Shown: positions 49,878 through 60,086, numbered from the stretch's first letter. The stretch: DNA of 64,000 bases from Gluconobacter cerevisiae (GCF_015244675.1 NZ_JABCQO010000010.1:32832-96831), one strand, 5' to 3'. Notes: generated by a model not told the origin, from the letters alone. Made by a program: numbers and translations.

Positions 49878-50647
49878 GCGGTTGTTCCATGGAAAACCGT
49901 GGCGGCGGGTCCTGTCATGAGGACATGGCCGTCCGCACGCCATGTGATGCGCAGATCTCCGCCATCCATGGTCACGGTGCAGGTGCGCTCCGTCAGGCCG
50001 CGACGCACGGCATTCACGACGGCTGCGCAGGCACCGGAGCCGCAGGCGAGTGTCAGGCCGGCACCACGTTCCCAGACGCGCAGGCGCATATGGGTCGGGG
50101 AGAGGATCTGTGCGAAACCGATATTGGCGCGTTCGGGGAACAGAGCGTCCTGCTCGAGCCCGGCGCCCAGCCCTTCAGCACGGGAGGTGTCGCCGAAAAT
50201 TGTGGCATGCGGATTGCCCATCGAGCAGGCCGCTGCATCATGCAGGGGTAAGTGTAGTGTGTCACAGGCCTGCGAAAGCGGCACGTCCTGCCAGTCCAGA
50301 CGGGGTACACCCATATTGATCGTGAAAAGATCGCCGTCGCGTATTGTGGGGAGAAGGCCGGCGGCAGTCTGTAGCGTGGGCGTGCCACCGACGAATTTTG
50401 CCACGCAGCGGGACGCATTGCCGCAGGCTCCGGCTTCAGAACCGTCGGGATTGAAGAAACGGACATGCACATCCGCGCCGTCCAGCGTTGGGACAGTCAG
50501 GAGCACGAGTTGGTCGCAGCCGATTCCAAAGCGCCGGTCGCACAGATGGCGGATGGTAGCGGTATCGAGCGCGGGATCGTTCTGGCGGGCGTCGATTACG
50601 ACGAAATCGTTGCCCAGACCGTGCATTTTCGTGAAGGAGAGGCTCAT
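49874..50647 (-). CDS. dapF: Diaminopimelate epimerase
   Basis: The protein has 257 residues. [17 protein letters not shown] opens the protein. [18 protein letters not shown] holds the first catalytic Cys and [17 protein letters not shown] the second. It makes meso-diaminopimelate for peptidoglycan and lysine. The start is ATG 50647; frame codons further upstream run into the divergent gene and lack similarity. It is coupled to mtaB. Confidence 0.95.
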   Translation of the reverse strand: MSLSFTKMHGLGNDFVVIDARQNDPALDTATIRHLCDRRFGIGCDQLVLLTVPTLDGADVHVRFFNPDGSEAGACGNASRCVAKFVGGTPTLQTAAGLLPTIRDGDLFTINMGVPRLDWQDVPLSQACDTLHLPLHDAAACSMGNPHATIFGDTSRAEGLGAGLEQDALFPERANIGFAQILSPTHMRLRVWERGAGLTLACGSGACAAVVNAVRRGLTERTCTVTMDGGDLRITWRADGHVLMTGPAATVFHGTTA

Positions 50648-50731
50648 GGTGGCCCCTCTCATAAAGCATCCCGCGGGTTGACGCACGGGGAACATGCCCT
50701 CATGTCCGCTGCTGGATCAGAAGGAGTGGAT

Positions 50732-51382
50732 ATGAGCGGCCCCGAACAGCTTGAAGGAATGCACGTCGCGGCGTTCACGCGCGCCAACAACGAACCTGAC
50801 ACGATTTTCCATGCGCAGCATATCCCGGATTCGCTGATGGATATGGGCGCGCAGACCGCTGTGACGGCATTGTATCAGACGGCTCTGCCAGTTGGGGGCG
50901 CTGTGCTGGAACTGATGGCCGGAGCATTGAGTCATTATCCGCAGGAGGCGCAGTTCCAGCGCGTAGTTGGGCTGGGTGTTGCGAAAGCCGCTCTGGAGGC
51001 CAATCCGATCCTGAACGAACGGATTGTGCAGGATCTCAATGACGAGCCGACGCTGCCTTTTGAAGATGACAGTTTTGATGCCGTGACGCTGTGTGACGGG
51101 CTGGCTTACCTGACGCAGCCTTTGGCGATCCTGATGGAAATTGTGCGGGTGCTCAAGCCCGGCGCGCCGTTGATTCTGACGTTTTCCGACCAGTTTCATG
51201 CGGCCAAAGCCGTTGCGATCTGGCAGGCGCTGGAGCCTGCGGACCGCGTGCGGCTGGTGAGCGTTCTCATGTCCCGCACCGGTCTGGCCGAGCTGGATAC
51301 CGGCGAGGTCGTCCCGCCGGAGGACCTGACGGCATGGCGCGATACGGTTCATGCGGTGGTGGGTCGCAAGCCCAGAACCTGA
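50732..51382 (+). CDS. SAM-dependent methyltransferase-like protein (216 aa)
   Basis: The fold elements of a class I methyltransferase are visible: AVLELMAGALSHYP (motif I with GG replaced by GA), VVGLGVAKAAL, FEDDSFDAVTLCDGLAYL (motif IV region) and EIVRVLKPGAPLILTF. The substrate is unknown. The start is ATG 50732, which has AGGAG 7 nt upstream; the frame extends back to 50465 but that part overlaps dapF. It is divergent from dapF. Confidence 0.7.
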   Translation: MSGPEQLEGMHVAAFTRANNEPDTIFHAQHIPDSLMDMGAQTAVTALYQTALPVGGAVLELMAGALSHYPQEAQFQRVVGLGVAKAALEANPILNERIVQDLNDEPTLPFEDDSFDAVTLCDGLAYLTQPLAILMEIVRVLKPGAPLILTFSDQFHAAKAVAIWQALEPADRVRLVSVLMSRTGLAELDTGEVVPPEDLTAWRDTVHAVVGRKPRT

Positions 51383-51509
51383 GCTGGAAACGCAAGAAAA
51401 AGCCTGCCATACGTTCTTTCTGGTATTTTGAAGCGGAAGTCTTTATGCAGCGGCATTCCAGCCGCCGCATCCTGTCGTCGGCGTGACGTTTGCCGAGTGT
51501 TCATAAAAT

Positions 51510-53342
51510 ATGCCTTTTCCCGATACCCATCCTGCCCTTAAGCGCGCCCTTGAGGCACGTGGCTACGAACAGCTGACTCCTGTTCAGGAAGCAGTTCTTC
51601 AGCCGGGTCTGGACGAGCGCGACCTGCTGGTTTCCGCGCAGACGGGGTCGGGCAAGACCGTCGCCTTCGGCCTGGCCATCGCTCCGACCCTGCTCGGAGA
51701 CGCCGATCGCCTTCCGCCGTCCCCTCAGCCCATGGCGCTCGTGATCGCGCCGACGCGTGAGTTGGCGCTTCAGGTCCAGTCCGAACTCAAGTGGCTCTAT
51801 GCCGAAACCGGTGCCCGCATCGCGAGCTGCATTGGCGGCACCGATGCCCGTAGCGAAGCCCGCGAGCTTAATCGTGGCGTCCATATCGTTGTCGGCACGC
51901 CGGGCCGTCTGTGCGACCATCTGTCGCGTGGCTCCCTCGATTTGTCCGCCCTGCGCTGCGTCATCCTCGACGAAGCCGACGAAATGCTGGACATGGGCTT
52001 CCGCGACGAGCTCGAAAAGCTGCTCGATGCCGCTCCGACCGAGCGTCGCACCCTATTGTTCTCCGCAACGATCGCCCGCGAAATCGCGTCGCTGGCGCGC
52101 CGTTACCAGAAGAATGCCGAGCGGATCGACACGGTCTCGGGCGCGAAGCAGCATTCCGACATCACCTATCGCTGTGTTGTCACGCCGCCGCAGGAAATCG
52201 AACGCTCGCTCGTCAATGTGCTTCGTTTCTACGAGAGCCCGACCGCCATGGTGTTCTGCAACACCCGCATGATGGTCAATCAGGTTCAGGCGACTCTGCT
52301 TGAGCGCGGTTTTGCGTCCGTCGCCATTTCTGGCGAGATGGGCCAGAACGAGCGTAGCCGTGCGATCGAGAGCCTGCGTTCGGGTCAGGCACGCGTCTGC
52401 GTTGCGACCGATGTTGCGGCCCGTGGCATTGACGTACCGGCCCTGAACCTTGTGATTCACGCCAGCATCCCGACGGCTGCCGAGACCCTGCTGCATCGTT
52501 CGGGCCGGACCGGCCGTGCGGGCCGCAAGGGCACCAGCGTTCTGATGGTGCCGGTGAGCCAGCGTCGCAAGGCCGAGCGCCTGCTTCAGATGGCCAAGAT
52601 TCAGGCGGAATGGGAAGCTGTTCCGACGGCTGCGGCGATTGCCGAGCAGGACAAGACCCGTCTGATGGACGATCCGATCCTGACGAACGCCGTGGACGAC
52701 ATGTCCGACGAGCTGGTCAACCAGCTCGCCGAGAAATACGACGCCACGAAGCTCGCTGCTGCGTTGGTGGGTCTGTACCGGGCGCGTCTGCCGAAGGTTG
52801 AGCAGGTCCGTCCGATGTCCGTCGAGGCCCCGCGTCACACAGAGCGTGGCGAACGTGGGGAGCGCGCGCCGCGTGAAGAACACGTCATGGCGGGTGAGTG
52901 GTTCAAGATGAGCGTTGGCCGCACTGAGCGCGCTGATCCGAAGTGGCTGATCCCGCTGATCTGCCGTTTGGGCGGCGTTCAGAAGCGCGAAATCGGCAGC
53001 ATCCGCATCGATCAGGAACAGACCTATTTCCAGATCGCTGATGAGAGCGTGGCCCGTTTCAAGTCCTGCCTCGCTGGCGCAGAAGCCGACGAAGTGACGA
53101 TCGAGCCGTCTGAAGCGCCTGCTGGCGGCATGGGGGCTCGTGGTCGCAATCCGGGTGAAGGCAAGCGCTTTGGCGGTGCCGGCGGTGGCCGTTCGGGTGG
53201 TGGCTTCAAGGGCGGCCCGCGTGGTGGTGCTGGCGGCGGAAGCGGTTACAAAGGTCGTGGCGGTTCGGGCTTTGGTCGTCCGAAGCCCGCAGGTGGCGAC
53301 GGCCCGAAGAGTGATGGTTCGAGCCGTAAGCGCCGTTCCTGA
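51510..53342 (+). CDS. DEAD-box RNA helicase, DeaD/CsdA-like (610 aa)
   Basis: All helicase motifs are present: the Q motif (GYEQLTPVQEAVL), SAQTGSGKTVAF, APTRELALQV, GTPGRLCDHL, ILDEADEMLDMGF, LLFSATIA, and the C-terminal ATDVAARGIDVPALNLVI and HRSGRTGRAGRKG. A DbpA-like RNA-binding domain (WFKMSVGRTERADPKWLIPL) lies at about 465-535, followed by a Gly/Arg-rich tail. It probably assists ribosome assembly and mRNA decay, especially in the cold. Confidence 0.92.
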   Translation: MPFPDTHPALKRALEARGYEQLTPVQEAVLQPGLDERDLLVSAQTGSGKTVAFGLAIAPTLLGDADRLPPSPQPMALVIAPTRELALQVQSELKWLYAETGARIASCIGGTDARSEARELNRGVHIVVGTPGRLCDHLSRGSLDLSALRCVILDEADEMLDMGFRDELEKLLDAAPTERRTLLFSATIAREIASLARRYQKNAERIDTVSGAKQHSDITYRCVVTPPQEIERSLVNVLRFYESPTAMVFCNTRMMVNQVQATLLERGFASVAISGEMGQNERSRAIESLRSGQARVCVATDVAARGIDVPALNLVIHASIPTAAETLLHRSGRTGRAGRKGTSVLMVPVSQRRKAERLLQMAKIQAEWEAVPTAAAIAEQDKTRLMDDPILTNAVDDMSDELVNQLAEKYDATKLAAALVGLYRARLPKVEQVRPMSVEAPRHTERGERGERAPREEHVMAGEWFKMSVGRTERADPKWLIPLICRLGGVQKREIGSIRIDQEQTYFQIADESVARFKSCLAGAEADEVTIEPSEAPAGGMGARGRNPGEGKRFGGAGGGRSGGGFKGGPRGGAGGGSGYKGRGGSGFGRPKPAGGDGPKSDGSSRKRRS

Positions 53343-53368
53343 TCCGTCTTTCGGGATCTGAATGATCT

Positions 53369-53410
53369 AAAACCCCGCCGGAGCAGGTCTTCGGCGGGGT
53401 TTTGTTTTTT
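53369..53410. terminator. Bidirectional terminator after the helicase gene
   Basis: AAAACCCCGCCG pairs with CGGCGGGGTTTT (12 bp), followed by GTTTTTT. The GT61 gene converges from the other strand and ends at the edge. Confidence 0.9.
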
Positions 53411-54513
53411 CAGGTCCAGGGGAGGCGGGCGATCAGATCCCGGACCCGGTCGAGGATGTCGGCGACAGGCAATGGAATGGAAGCGTCGTCCGTATGGTTT
53501 TCCTGTTCAGTGCCCGTCTGGAAGACATCTGCCCAGTACCGGAGGCCGCTCTGTGTCGCCATAGCTGCGAAGCAGGGATTGATGTGGTGGGACGGAACAA
53601 GTTCGTAAACGAGGGTTCCCGGCTGGCACCAGGCGATATTGGCCATCCCGGCGCCGAGCATTCCCATGACCATTTCGGCCTCGCTGAAGAGACGGATCTG
53701 TTCGGTCAGGGACAGAGTTTCAGGACGGACGCGCTCGAAACCAAGTTTTTCCAGATTATCCGCCAGTTCGGACTCGTTGGGAACATGCCGGTTGGCCGAG
53801 GCTCCCCGTTCGATATAGAGCCGCCGACCCGCAGGTTTGGCCGTAGTTCCGACGGCCTGCCGGAGACGGGTATAGGCGGCACGGGAGAGGTCTGAGATGG
53901 CGAAATCCGCGCTGCCATTGACGAAGGTGATGTAGTCCAGCGCCTTGAACGCGTACTGGCACCCCTGTTGCAGGCGGATATGGATATCGGATGTCAGGCC
54001 GAAAAGCTCCAGCGTCTCGAACTGCCAGGGATGCATGTGTTCGGGCAGGACAAGGCGGACAGCTTTATCTTGTAGGGACAGGATATGCAGGGTCGGGATC
54101 GTATGGGCGACCCAGTGATAGTAATTCGAGGCCCAGTGATCGACGCAGCTTGCCGTAAGACCCTTGAAAGGCGTGCAGCTTATCATGTCGGCCGGACGCA
54201 GTGTCAGGGCGCAGACGGCGTCCGGGGACTGGACATAGGCTGTTTCTGGGATGGGTCGGCCTGCATGCAGCAGGGTCATCAGCGGTTGATCCAGCACGAC
54301 ATTGCACAGGGCATAGTGCTGGACCGTGACGGGCATGCTTTCCCAATCCCGGAACGGATTTTGCTCCGGGTGAGGGAGGTCAGAAAGGCCCGGCGAAGAA
54401 ACGCGCTTCACCGGGCAGGTTTCGAGCGCAGTCCCGCTTCGGGCTATCTCCGCCAGATCGGAAGATCCGGCGGACGGAGACAGAAAGCGCCTGAGACGGG
54501 AGAAAATCTGCAT
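53410..54513 (-). CDS. Glycosyltransferase family 61 protein (367 aa)
   Basis: The later half has the DUF563/GT61 pattern: RRLYIERGASANRHVPNESE, ENLEKLGFERVRPETLSLTE-type stretch, then AEMVMGMLGAGMANIAWCQP and VYELVPSHHINPCF. The first half has SCVDHWASNYYHWVAHTIPT. Members add xylose or other sugars to glycans or exopolysaccharide. It lies 8 nt downstream of the PPK2 gene, on the same strand. The acceptor is not predictable. Confidence 0.75.
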   Translation of the reverse strand: MQIFSRLRRFLSPSAGSSDLAEIARSGTALETCPVKRVSSPGLSDLPHPEQNPFRDWESMPVTVQHYALCNVVLDQPLMTLLHAGRPIPETAYVQSPDAVCALTLRPADMISCTPFKGLTASCVDHWASNYYHWVAHTIPTLHILSLQDKAVRLVLPEHMHPWQFETLELFGLTSDIHIRLQQGCQYAFKALDYITFVNGSADFAISDLSRAAYTRLRQAVGTTAKPAGRRLYIERGASANRHVPNESELADNLEKLGFERVRPETLSLTEQIRLFSEAEMVMGMLGAGMANIAWCQPGTLVYELVPSHHINPCFAAMATQSGLRYWADVFQTGTEQENHTDDASIPLPVADILDRVRDLIARLPWT

Positions 54514-54521
54514 GGTCTGGC

Positions 54522-55400
54522 TCAGACGGTTTTGGCCGCACCTTTGAGCAGGGCCTGTTGGGCATCGCGCAGAGGATCGGACAGTTTCTGTTCCGGCTCC
54601 TTGAGATGCAGGCTTTCAAGCGTCGCCAAAAGCGCTTCGGCCACGAGCACGCGGGCAAGCCATTTATGGTCCGATGGAATGACGATCCACGGGGCTTCAG
54701 GCGTTGAGGTCGCGCGGATGGCCTCTTCGTAAGCGGCGGTATAATGCGGCCAGAACTCACGCTCCTTGATGTCAGACGGGCTGAATTTCCAGCGTTTTTC
54801 CGGGTGGTCCAACCGCTTGAGCAGGCGCAGGCGTTGCTCTTCCGGCGAAATATGGAGGAACAGCTTGAGGACGATGATGTTCTGCCGGTGGAGATAGCTT
54901 TCGAAGTTCCGCAGATCCTGCAAACGGTGATCCCAGAAATCCGGAAGGTCTGGATTGAGCCCGCGGGCCCGGACCATGTCCGGATGAACGCGCTCCACCA
55001 GAACGTCTTCATAATGGCTGCGGTTGAAAATACCGATTTCGCCACGGGAAGGTACGGCGAGATGGATGCGCCACAGATCGTCATGTCGCGTCGAAATTCC
55101 GGCGGGCGCCTTGAACGACGTAACGTGCACGCCCTGCGGATTCAGGCCCGAAAAGGCGTGTCGGATCGCGCCGTCCTTGCCGGCAGTGTCCATGCCTTGA
55201 AGCACGACGAGGATGCCGTGGGTCGCATAGGCTGCAAGTCGCTGCTGGAGAATGGACATCTGGTCCACGCAGTCGCGGATGCGGGTGCGGGACTCGTTTT
55301 TCTGGCGACCCAGCGTGTCGTTGGTGGCGATGGAGGACAGACGGAATTTTTTCCCGTCCGTAATGCGAAGTTTGGCAGGAAGTCCTGTTTCAGCCGACAT
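54522..55400 (-). CDS. Polyphosphate kinase 2 family protein (292 aa)
   Basis: The Walker A-like LVVLQGMDTAGKDGAIRHAF and HVTSFKAPAGIST are seen. IGIFNRSHYEDVLVERVHP follows, and then the lid segment ILKLFLHISPEEQRLRLLKR. These define PPK2. This class uses polyphosphate to phosphorylate nucleotides. The N-terminal 60 residues contain a TRIRDCVDQMSILQQRLAAY helix typical of class III proteins. The start overlaps the end of the SDR gene by 11 bp. Confidence 0.9.
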   Translation of the reverse strand: MSAETGLPAKLRITDGKKFRLSSIATNDTLGRQKNESRTRIRDCVDQMSILQQRLAAYATHGILVVLQGMDTAGKDGAIRHAFSGLNPQGVHVTSFKAPAGISTRHDDLWRIHLAVPSRGEIGIFNRSHYEDVLVERVHPDMVRARGLNPDLPDFWDHRLQDLRNFESYLHRQNIIVLKLFLHISPEEQRLRLLKRLDHPEKRWKFSPSDIKEREFWPHYTAAYEEAIRATSTPEAPWIVIPSDHKWLARVLVAEALLATLESLHLKEPEQKLSDPLRDAQQALLKGAAKTV

Positions 55401-56145
55401 GACGGTTCACCGCAAGACCGCCGGATGCCTGACAGACCGGCATCATTTCCAGATAATTGACATTCACATGCCAGGGCAGACCGATGAGCCAGGAGACTGT
55501 TTCGGCAATGTCGTCCGGTGTCAGCGGCGTCGTGTCCTTGTAAACGGCCGCCGCCTTGGTGTCGTCTCCCAGACGCACAGTGCTGAATTCGCTGCCGCCA
55601 CACAGGCCGGGTTCGATATTGGTTACGCGGATGCGGGTGCCGAGTAGGTCTGTCCGCAGGTTCTGGGTGAACTGGTGTACGAAAGCCTTGGTCGCGCCGT
55701 AGACGTTGCCGCCAGTGTAAGGATAGGTCCCGGCCGTGCTGCCCAGAGCGATGATGTAGCCAGTATTGCGCTGGACCATGCCCGGCAGAAGTGCACGGGT
55801 CAGTTCGACGACGCCCGAGACATTGGTGGCGATCATCGATTCCCAGTTATCGGGTTCGGCGTCCTGTGCAGGGTCCATGCCAAGGGCAAGGCCTGCATTG
55901 TTCACCAGAACGTCGATATCCTGCCAGTCTTCAGGCAGTGCTGCGGGCAGTGCGCGGAGGGCGTCGCGATTGGTCATGTCGAGCGTGAAGGGCAGAACGC
56001 TCTCGCCGAGTTCGTCCTTGAGGGCTTCCAGCCGCTCCTTGCGGCGACCGGTGGCAATGACGCGGTGGCCTTCGCGAACAAGACGCGTTGCAATCGCGTG
56101 GCCGAAGCCTGCGGTGGCGCCGGTGACGAGGACGGTGAGAGGCAT
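55390..56145 (-). CDS. Short-chain dehydrogenase, YdfG-like (251 aa)
   Basis: The nucleotide-binding TGATAGFGHAIATRL starts near residue 8, and an Arg (ATGRRKERLEALKDE) suggests NADP. NNAGLALGMDPAQ, then the catalytic Ser, Tyr and Lys in IIALGSTAGTYPYTGGNVYGATKAF follow. A WLIGLPWHVNVNYLEMMPV-like end matches YdfG (3-hydroxy acid/serine dehydrogenases). The start is ATG 56145 with GGAG at 6-9 nt; upstream codons are a non-homologous extension. Confidence 0.88.
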   Translation of the reverse strand: MPLTVLVTGATAGFGHAIATRLVREGHRVIATGRRKERLEALKDELGESVLPFTLDMTNRDALRALPAALPEDWQDIDVLVNNAGLALGMDPAQDAEPDNWESMIATNVSGVVELTRALLPGMVQRNTGYIIALGSTAGTYPYTGGNVYGATKAFVHQFTQNLRTDLLGTRIRVTNIEPGLCGGSEFSTVRLGDDTKAAAVYKDTTPLTPDDIAETVSWLIGLPWHVNVNYLEMMPVCQASGGLAVNRHVG

Positions 56146-56276
56146 AACAATCTCCAGACGGACAGTCCGCACCCGGCAGGGGCGGTTCATGGGCGGTACG
56201 GGGCTCAGGTCAGTGACATTGGATGTCATTAACACTCCTGAAGGCAAACGCTTGCAATACAGGAAGGGATGCACCC

Positions 56277-56915
56277 ATGTTGGCAGGCATGAAAAAAACA
56301 CTCGATGGACGCAATGACAACCTGGCGGACCCTGCTGTGACGGCGATGGGCAGAGAGGCAGGCCTTACGGGACAGCTGCTCGTGGCGGCGCCTGCACTGG
56401 CGGAGACGTTTTTTGAGCGGACGGTGATCTATCTCTGCGCCCATTCTGAGCAGGACGGGGCGATGGGGCTGATCGTTAACAAGCGTCTGGCCCAGCCGGG
56501 TTTGGACGATCTGTTCGCGCAGCTCGGAATAGACCCCAATCCTCCCGAACGCCGGATCGGCGTGTGCATGGGCGGTCCGGTGGAGCATTCACGCGGTTTT
56601 GTCCTGCATTCGGCGGACTGGGCGGGGGAGGGTAGTCTGGCTGTTGATGGGCATACGACCCTGACCGCCAGTTTGGATATTCTGCGCGAAATCGCCGCCG
56701 GACACGGGCCGAAACAGGCGATGATGGCGCTCGGGCATGCCGCATGGGCGCCGGGGCAGCTTGAACAGGAAATCCTGCGGGACAGTTCGTGGTTTGTGGC
56801 CCCGGCAAGTGATGAGATCGTGTTCGGTACTGATCATGCAAAGAAATGGCGACAGGCGCTGGACGCCATCGAGATTGACCCGCTTCTTTTTTCTTCATCG
56901 GTCGGAGAAGCCTGA
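56277..56915 (+). CDS. YqgE/AlgH family protein (212 aa)
   Basis: LTGQLLVAAPALAETFFERT and VIYLCAHSEQDGAMGLIVNK are the family signature, with GGPVEHSRGFVLH and LGHAAWAPGQLEQEIL following. The biochemical role is unknown; the family was first linked to alginate regulation. The start is ATG 56277, with GAAGGG upstream; frames from 56223 are less likely. It is divergent from the SDR gene and followed by grxB. Confidence 0.88.
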   Translation: MLAGMKKTLDGRNDNLADPAVTAMGREAGLTGQLLVAAPALAETFFERTVIYLCAHSEQDGAMGLIVNKRLAQPGLDDLFAQLGIDPNPPERRIGVCMGGPVEHSRGFVLHSADWAGEGSLAVDGHTTLTASLDILREIAAGHGPKQAMMALGHAAWAPGQLEQEILRDSSWFVAPASDEIVFGTDHAKKWRQALDAIEIDPLLFSSSVGEA

Positions 56916-56946
56916 GACAGGCACCCGTCAGACACAGGAAGGCAGC

Positions 56947-57600
56947 ATGAGCGCACCCTATACCCTCTATTTTTACGAACACTGCCCGTTCTGCACCAAA
57001 GCGCGGATGATCTTCGGGTTCAAAAAGATCCCCTATGAGAAGCGTATCCTGCTGAATGACGATGTGGACGGTCCGGTTCGCATGGTGGGCCGCAAGGTCG
57101 TTCCTATCCTTGAAGAGGATGGACATTTCATGCCCGAGAGCATGGATATCGTCATGCATATCGATGGCGTCGGAACGCCTGTTCTGACGGGCAAGACGCG
57201 TCCCGAAATTACGTCATGGCTCCAGAAGGCTGCCGCTCCGCTCTATCGCCTGTTTCTCCCTCGCGCGGCTGCCGCCCCGCTGCCGGAGTTTGATACGACA
57301 TCCGCGCGTGCCGGCTTCATCCGTCGCAAGGAGCCATCCGTTGGGGCTTTTAGCGCACTGCTGGAAGAGAAAACCGAAGAACTGACGCAGCTCAATGCAC
57401 TGCTGAAAGATCTGGCGCCACTGATCCGTTCGCCCGAAGCTGTGAATGGCGAACTCTCCACGGACGATATCCATCTGTTCGCGCATCTGCATAGCCTCTC
57501 GCTGATCCGTGGGGTGGTTTATCCCGCTGAGATCGAGGCCTACCGGCAGGCCATGGCGGTGCGGTCCGGTGTGGAACTGTTCGACGATATCGCCGTCTGA
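56947..57600 (+). CDS. grxB: Glutaredoxin 2
   Basis: The protein has 217 residues. YTLYFYEHCPFCTKARMIFG holds the CPFC active site, and a glutathione S-transferase-like helical domain follows (residues of about 85-217). VGRKVVPILEEDGHFMPESM has the cis-Pro and Glu-Ser of the glutathione site. GrxB-type proteins reduce disulfides with glutathione. It follows the algH gene by 31 nt and ends at a terminator. Confidence 0.9.
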   Translation: MSAPYTLYFYEHCPFCTKARMIFGFKKIPYEKRILLNDDVDGPVRMVGRKVVPILEEDGHFMPESMDIVMHIDGVGTPVLTGKTRPEITSWLQKAAAPLYRLFLPRAAAAPLPEFDTTSARAGFIRRKEPSVGAFSALLEEKTEELTQLNALLKDLAPLIRSPEAVNGELSTDDIHLFAHLHSLSLIRGVVYPAEIEAYRQAMAVRSGVELFDDIAV

Positions 57601-57620
57601 GCGCAGCTATATTTTATAGA

Positions 57621-57656
57621 AAAAGGGGGCCGGATCACGCGATCCGGCCCCCTTTT
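57621..57656. terminator. Strong bidirectional terminator between grxB and the peptidase gene
   Basis: AAAAGGGGGCCGGATC pairs with GATCCGGCCCCCTTTT (16 bp) around ACGC. Both converging genes end here. Confidence 0.92.
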
Positions 57657-57666
57657 AATGTCTGCA

Positions 57667-59895
57667 TTATTTTCCGGGCTGAAGAACCGTGTGCAGGAAC
57701 TGCTCCCGCCGCTGGGCCACGCGGGCGCGGATGACAGGATCGGGCAGCATATGCGTGCCCGGCAGCAGAAGCAGGTCGTAGGGCTTGCCCGCATGGAGCA
57801 GGGCCTGCGTCAGCTTCATGGTGTTCTCGAAATAGACGTTGTCGTCCGTGATGCCGTGCATGAGCAGAAGCGGTTGTTTCAGCGTGTCGGCATAGGTCAG
57901 GACGTTGCTTTTGCGATAGCCTTCCGGGTCATCCTGCGGGGTGCCGAGATAACGCTCGGTATAGGCCGTGTCATAATCCGCGAAATCGACCGGCGGTGCG
58001 CCCGCCACACCGACCTTGAACACATCCGGACGACGGATGGTCGCCATAGCGGTGAAATAGCCGCCAAAGGACCAGCCATGCACGCCAACGTGGGAGAGAT
58101 CCATTTCATGATGACGTTTGCCGAGTGCCTGAAGCCCATCAATCTGGTCCTGAAGCGGCAGGTCGATCAGGTTGCCCTTGATGGCGCGCTCAAAATCATG
58201 ATCGCGTCCCGGCGTTCCACGTCCGTCGAGCGTGACGACAATGTAGCCCTGATTGGCGAGGCACTGCTCATCAAGATAGGACGTTGGCGTGTCGTGAACC
58301 ATTTTGGAGCCCGGCCCTGCATAGACGGACAGCACAACCGGATAATGTTTTGAGGCGCTGAAATTCTCCGGCCGGATGATAGCGGCGTCCAGATCACGCG
58401 CCCCTGCGGTCGTGAACTCGACATGGACAGGAAGTTTCGGCGCCTGTGCCACACTCGGAAGTGTTGCCACGACATGACCTGCCGTATCCCGCACCAGCGT
58501 TTGGCGCGTACCGGCGGCGCTGGCGAACGTATCCACCATGGCCGTGTGCGTGCCGTTGGTGACATGGATGTTGTGAATGCCGCGTTCCGTCACGAACGGC
58601 GTGACGGCCCTGGTTTTCAGATCAATATGAACGACCTCGTTGTCCAGCCGGTTGGCGCGGACCGTGACCGTAAGGGTGTTATGTTCGGCGTCGTAGTCGT
58701 TGAGAGCGATATACGACAGGCCGGTCGGTGTCAGGACGCGCTGGAGCGTTCCGTCAGGGGCGTGCAGTTCGAGCTGCCAGTCTTTGCCCCGGTCTGCGGC
58801 CCAGAGAAATCCGGCATTATTATCAAGAAAGACGGGTAGGTTGTGGCCGCCGGACGTGGCGCGCGGGTCCAGTTCGATCCATGCCGGGTCGGACTGCTCC
58901 AGAAGGAGATGGGTGGCGCCGGTTGCGGGGTCGATCGTGAGAAGCTGTTCTTTCGTCTGGGCACGGTTGAGCAGGACGATGGCGAGGGGAGCATTCTTCC
59001 GCCAGACGACGCGACCGAGATAGGGCCATGCGTCGTGGTCCCATGAAATCCAGCGGACTGGGCCGCCTTTGGCGTCTACGAGGCCGAAGCGCGTCTTGGC
59101 GTTGTTCGTCCCGGCACGGGGATAGCGGAAAGTGACCGGCTCAGCCTGTGGAGCTTCGGGGTTGGTGATGTAGTGCTTTTCGACGTCGCTGTTATCGGCT
59201 TCCTCGAACAGGATGGTCTTGCTGTCGGGAGACCACCAGGCGCCATCCGCACGTTCCAGTTCCTCGGCGGCGGCAAATTCGGCTAGACCATGGCTCAATG
59301 TGTCGCTGCCGCCGGTCGTCAGGCGCGTTTGGCGTCCGCTGACCAGATCGACACTATAAAGGTCATTATCCCGCACGGCGGCGAGGCTTAGCCCATCTGG
59401 CGAGAGGCGGGGCGCGATCCACTGCCCCTCGATCGGTGTAACGCGGCCGTCATCCGTGGCGATGCGTTCAAGCTGACCGCCCTGTGAGGCGAGAACCGTG
59501 CCGCCATCCTCGCTCATCTGGTAGTCGGTGATGCCGGACATGCTCTGGCGCGCCCGTTCGCGCCGGGCCTTTTCCTCGACCGACAGATGTTCCGGCCCCG
59601 ATGCAGGTGCGGCCAGTTCATGAATGGAGTGATCCGGCAGGTCGTAGCGATAAAGATGCAGATGCGTGTCGAACGGTCCCGAACGCAGGAACAGGACGGA
59701 GTGACCGTCCGGCGTGACTTCTGCGTGGTTCGGCAGGCCAAGCGTGCCGTTCCGGGTCTTGGCAAGATCGAGCATACAGGCTGCGGGATTGGCGGCTGCG
59801 GCAAGGCTGGGGAACAGCAGCGGGGACAGGACGGCGCAGGCCATAAGGGTTTTGCCCATAAAGGTTATGCGCAGGGGAAGGGACGGCGAGAGCAT
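57667..59895 (-). CDS. Dipeptidyl-peptidase IV-like S9 peptidase, secreted (742 aa)
   Basis: A signal peptide (KTLMACAVLSPLLFPSLAAA) is followed by a beta-propeller (residues of about 40-490) and an alpha/beta-hydrolase domain. The nucleophile Ser is in VHGWSFGGYFTAM, the Asp in LLMHGITDDNVYFENT and the His in LLLPGTHMLPD. A propeller Glu pair, in EFAAAEELERADGAWW, fits the DPP IV substrate-binding EE. It removes dipeptides from peptide N-termini in the periplasm. ATG 59895 has GGAG upstream. Confidence 0.9.
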   Translation of the reverse strand: MLSPSLPLRITFMGKTLMACAVLSPLLFPSLAAAANPAACMLDLAKTRNGTLGLPNHAEVTPDGHSVLFLRSGPFDTHLHLYRYDLPDHSIHELAAPASGPEHLSVEEKARRERARQSMSGITDYQMSEDGGTVLASQGGQLERIATDDGRVTPIEGQWIAPRLSPDGLSLAAVRDNDLYSVDLVSGRQTRLTTGGSDTLSHGLAEFAAAEELERADGAWWSPDSKTILFEEADNSDVEKHYITNPEAPQAEPVTFRYPRAGTNNAKTRFGLVDAKGGPVRWISWDHDAWPYLGRVVWRKNAPLAIVLLNRAQTKEQLLTIDPATGATHLLLEQSDPAWIELDPRATSGGHNLPVFLDNNAGFLWAADRGKDWQLELHAPDGTLQRVLTPTGLSYIALNDYDAEHNTLTVTVRANRLDNEVVHIDLKTRAVTPFVTERGIHNIHVTNGTHTAMVDTFASAAGTRQTLVRDTAGHVVATLPSVAQAPKLPVHVEFTTAGARDLDAAIIRPENFSASKHYPVVLSVYAGPGSKMVHDTPTSYLDEQCLANQGYIVVTLDGRGTPGRDHDFERAIKGNLIDLPLQDQIDGLQALGKRHHEMDLSHVGVHGWSFGGYFTAMATIRRPDVFKVGVAGAPPVDFADYDTAYTERYLGTPQDDPEGYRKSNVLTYADTLKQPLLLMHGITDDNVYFENTMKLTQALLHAGKPYDLLLLPGTHMLPDPVIRARVAQRREQFLHTVLQPGK

Positions 59896-60086
59896 TGCAT
59901 CTCCACAGGGATGGCGATGGACGGGATTTTGACGTCGATCATGGACCGCAGTGCCGTTTGTGAACAGAGTTTGTGGAAGGATCTGCGTAACCTTCTCACG
60001 TTTTCGGGAGTAGGGGCGATTTTACCGGGACCGATCCCGGTTTCGTGTGTTCTGCATTGCGGTACGTCTCAGCAAGAAGGAGCCTG